Assembly: GCF_000485595.1 (NCBI RefSeq)
Contig: NW_014577102.1
Span: 734,398 to 755,787 of the forward strand
Length of the DNA: 21,390 bases
Reading direction: 5' to 3'
Origin: Priapulus caudatus
Taxonomy: Eukaryota; Priapulida; Priapulimorpha; Priapulimorphida; Priapulidae
Under the pieces are notes generated by a model that saw only the letters and a list, made by a program, of their open reading frames with translations, was not told the DNA's origin and ran no database searches. Of the stretch, positions 18,149 to 21,390 are shown piece after piece. Numbering within the stretch: position 1 is the stretch's first letter; every line of letters starts with the position of its first letter. The position numbers and the translations under genes were made by a program.

Positions 18149-20512
18149 TGTTTAAAATTCATCCTATTTCATTTGTCTGCAAGTAAACGAATAAACGTAT
18201 TGAAATGGTATACTTTATTGGTTAAAGTACTTAACACTAAAAGGCGTTGTTTACATTAAACTTAATATTGATCGAGTTTTCATAGGTAATGTCTCGAGCT
18301 GGCGGAGCTAGCTATCCTATCGTAGGGTTGTCATAGAAACCGTCCCTGATGTGAAAGCATGATACGTACAAGAATGTTAATAGAAGGTAAAGATAAATAT
18401 GTAGTTAATAGAAGTTTCCATATTAGACCATGTACATGACATACGTCATACATGCGAAGACGCAGCCTCCAGATAAAATTGTTAACTTACATTTTAAATT
18501 TTAATGTCCTTTCGAATGTATTATAACGTTTAATCAAATTCAACACTTTAATAGAATCATCTTATTTTTTGTATTGTTTATTTTAGAATAGAGCATAAAG
18601 TAAAGGAATTGAAAAAATAATCACAGTTGCCGGATACTATAGCGCGAGTCATGTTAATTGTAAACATGTGATTCAGCTCATTACAGTGATAGCAGGGGAT
18701 AATTTGTAGCAGAGCAGAGATCCTTGGATAGCAGTGTGCACTTATATCCTGGGTTATCAGTGTTAGAGATATACTTATATACACCGTTCACATACACATA
18801 GGATGTCAATGGTAACCTGTCCCAGGGATAATGTACGTTTACTATAATCTATACTATATATAGTGATACTATTAGGAAGGTATTAGACGGAAACATAATT
18901 TGTGCGATTCATAGCAGGTTCTCATCAGATAATATCTTGACATGACAGACATACGTGCATACGTTTCATGGTGTGTATGCTGCTATGCCCATTTCTAACT
19001 GATCTTGTCTTCTTCGCGTGAAATGCACGCTCGGTGTTCTTCTTCTTTGGACTCGCCAATGTACACACACACTTTCCTGAACACAAATTTACTACATTGA
19101 ACATGTAATTCCCACTGAACAGTTTACTTTTTTAGGACGAAGCGATGGTATTCAGTTTGGAATAGCGTAGTATTTGTTACGTGCAGATGCTTTGTGCTGC
19201 AGGGGTCCAGTAGGGTGTGCTTGCTGGCAGGGGCCTGTATTTAATGCTGCAGGGGCTGAGTTATATTTATACCGTTTTTTGGATTAGTGACCTCGGAAGC
19301 TCAAATCCAATGTGCCCGAGACATTCAGAGGGCAAAGTTAAGTCTCAATGTGGCCATCCTTGGACATAGTATAGATGTGATTATCACGGGCACGTCACTT
19401 AGTTCTAATGGTGTGAACGTTATACTTCAACCATGGTGGTGTCTATGTAGCCTGTCACACGGTACGGAATAGCCTTGTAATTTCTGAGAAATATTAGCTG
19501 CGGCTGCATAACGAGTTATGCTTAAATATGTCATACTGCAGTGCTTATGAAATAGTTTCTTAAAGCAAGTAGTGCAAGCTAAATATAGCGAATGCAGACA
19601 TTAAAGTGGTTTTTCAGAGATGTCAGGCAAAGCCATGTGAAATGGCTGTATTTATAAGCATCAATTTTAGTGGTGTAACTGTATTATGATAATGCCGGAA
19701 AAAAATTCTAAATTTATTTCTTTATCTGTTATGTATTAATAACTATCTACGTGACATGCGCAATAAAATACATACAATGAGCTTAATACACGCCATACTT
19801 CCAGGAGTTCCGATTTTGCGATTTTGATAGTTGCTTGGTGTCTCCTGTGGGTAAGTAGAGTGGTAGGTGGTGCGACATGGGAAAAAAGTTTTTGTATGCA
19901 ATTTGTTTGACATTAAATTAATATTTGTCGGGTATAAAATCCATGTCATTTTAGAAACTTTATACCCTAGTAGCCAAGGCTGCAGCATTAGTATATTCAA
20001 GGTGTTGGCGTGGATCTTAATTTTGCTCGTAGTGGACAAATCGTAAGTAGTCACACGTTATTATTGTACATTATGTATATCATTCGTCATTTGTTAAGTT
20101 CTGTTTGATTCTATGTATTTTAGTGGGATATGTGTATATTGGTCGTGTATTTGCTAAGAAACAATTTTCCGAGTCGAGGTGTTGGGAGACAATTGAATCA
20201 GATGTTGCTAGATTTTTTGCATGTCTTTTGTAATGTCATGCAGTGACGCTCCAAACTTACCACTAACCATAAGAGACAGAGTATGATGAGTGACTCAATA
20301 GCAAGGCCAAGTGCAGCGGACATATTTCTTTTTCATTATATGCGTAACCTCAATTTTAATGTCAGTACGACGGATTGTACTGTTGTCTTCAAAGTTTCAC
20401 ATCGTCATGACCTACTGCCTCTTTTCCGCCATTTTTCCTGAAGTGTAGCACTCATTAATAGAAGTATAAGATTAGCTTAATATTTTCAATAGTTGCAACT
20501 TATAACTTATAA

Positions 20513-21390
20513 TACATTTAAGCCACACCTTTTATTGTTATACTGATATTATGATAATTAGTATGTTGTATCTATTGTATTGTAACAAAAGTGTTTGTAG
20601 CCTAGGTATGCCACACTTCTATTTAGAAAGCGGTTAATTGTGGTGTTTATACACGTTCTCCACATTTTTCTTTGGTGCAGTACCATGGCCATGGATACAT
20701 GTGTTTTAACAGATCACTTAATGAGGATGCATTAACATCTGCAGAAACATTAGTCGGTTGATGGGAAACCAGGCAGCTCAGGTACCATGCTAGACGCAGA
20801 TGATTATATAGCTGTTACCTCAGAGTGTAGGATGTAGTGATTGATTATCTAACTTTCTGCTTATCAATCTGAGAGCATCTGAGCCAGGATATGACGGCGA
20901 AGCTGGCGACCGGCCACTCGTGGCCTTACTTTTTCATCCAATTCGGTCGCTCTATGTAGATATTAACTACTCGAAGCTGGCGGACTACAGAAAGCCGATA
21001 ATCTCTGGTCATTGAGCGTGTTGGGCGATTTGCATAGTGTAGCGAGGAGTGTTTGATGTGCATAAACACCGGCTACACCCGAGCTCGCCCCGTGAGAGAA
21101 TGAAGCGGTGTTTTATGGTGCTAACGGCTAACTCGAGCTCGCCCCGTCGCGGAATTGAAGCGCTGTTTTGGGCATAAACAGGCTCCCGAGCTGCCGCTCG
21201 CCGGAGAATGATGCCGATTGTGTCACCTATGTGCGACAATGGAGGCGAGGCGACGGTGGAGGGCACGTGTCGCAGATCGCGTTGATAACTCGCCGTCAGT
21301 CGAGAAACGTGTCACGAAGGCTAGGGGTTGTATGGTGACCAATTACGACGCGCTTAAGGCGTAAGATCAAGCGAGTCAGGAGACCAACGC
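20513..21390. other. Right flank, no gene recognised
   Basis: This is unique-looking DNA outside the inverted repeat, becoming more GC-rich towards the end. A perfect GGCCAC-TC-GTGGCC palindrome lies at 20912-20925, and CGAAGCTGGCG occurs twice, near 20898 and 20972. The end carries a tandem repeat of about 54 bases. The 85-codon minus-strand frame at 21009-21266 runs through that tandem and is not convincing as a gene. Confidence 0.55.
21048..21205 (+). repeat. Tandem repeat, period about 54 bases
   Basis: The word CGAGCTCGCCCCGT starts at 21080 and again at 21134, and a diverged version, CGAGCTGCCGCTCGCC, at 21187, giving steps of 54 and 53. The rest of the unit also repeats: GAATGAAGCGGTGTTTT against GAATTGAAGCGCTGTTTT, and GCATAAACA before the word in two of the copies. 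About two and a half to three copies are present. The unit is unlike anything in the palindrome. Confidence 0.7.

Larger units (their letters stand above)
11824..20512 (-). repeat. Right arm of giant inverted repeat (about 8.7 kb)
   Basis: This is the reverse-complement partner of 1590-11742. The inner end (11824-11975) pairs tightly with 11591-11738. The outer end is near 20501-20518 and may stretch to about 20540, where a weak match (AATAAA, then GTG and CTTAAA elements) remains. Beyond this the right flank does not resemble the left flank. Overall composition is more ordinary than in the left arm, especially between 15300 and 16500. Differences from the left arm are spread evenly with many 1-3 base gaps, which speaks against recent duplication or continuing gene conversion if the bases are correct. 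Confidence 0.9.
16270..20512. other. Outer right arm, unique-looking DNA without recognised gene
   Basis: This is the mirror of 1591-5980. Composition is ordinary and AT-rich. Frames seen here (for example 87 codons at 17293-17556 on the plus strand) are not kept in the left copy, where single-base gaps break them. Repeats inside are listed separately. Some blocks are much better kept than others between the arms, notably 16519-16558, 18921-18957 and 19500-19524. Confidence 0.6.

Noticed and set aside
1590-20512. Palindromic extrachromosomal rDNA as in some protists
   Set aside because: No rRNA sequence is seen in either arm.

Overview
The window looks like non-coding nuclear DNA of a eukaryote, probably an animal. 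The signs are very low coding density, AT-rich unique sequence, tetranucleotide and dinucleotide microsatellites, minisatellites, and one end resembling a hAT-type DNA transposon. No sequence identifies the taxon. I recognise no protein-coding gene, rRNA, tRNA or CRISPR array. The many open frames of 60-290 codons lie almost all in low-complexity DNA or fail to be kept between duplicated copies, so I do not call them genes.

The dominant feature is one very large inverted repeat. The left arm (about 1590-11742) and right arm (about 11824-20512) are reverse-complementary versions of each other around a short spacer of about 80 bases, centred near 11783. I followed this by eye through anchors in the same order on both sides, for example 1681-1691 with 20421-20431, 2628-2653 with 19500-19524, 5682-5721 with 16519-16558, 7278-7297 with 15335-15359, 8546-8561 with 14391-14407, and 11591-11613 with 11952-11975. 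The outer 4.4 kb of each arm match at roughly four of five positions with many 1-3 base gaps. The flanks (1-1590 and 20513-21390) are unrelated to each other, so both outer ends are bounded.

The inner half of each arm is low-complexity DNA in mirrored order. Moving outward from the centre there is a purine/pyrimidine minisatellite (left 10370-11310, right 12225-13395), then a roughly 20-base repeat (left 8787-9620, right 13465-14350), then dinucleotide or T/G-rich DNA (left 6030-8550, right 14480-15280). The left versions are about 1.3 times longer in total and have very different composition from their right partners, strongly pushed towards G and T. This asymmetry is the strangest thing in the window. 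It could be a sequencing or assembly artefact of a strong inverted duplication, or a real biased decay of one arm.

The left flank holds three TGACGTCA palindromes and the hAT-like end. The right flank holds a tandem repeat of about 54 bases. The nature of the palindrome is not settled: candidates are a giant foldback-type element, an old inverted duplication filled with satellites, or an assembly product.
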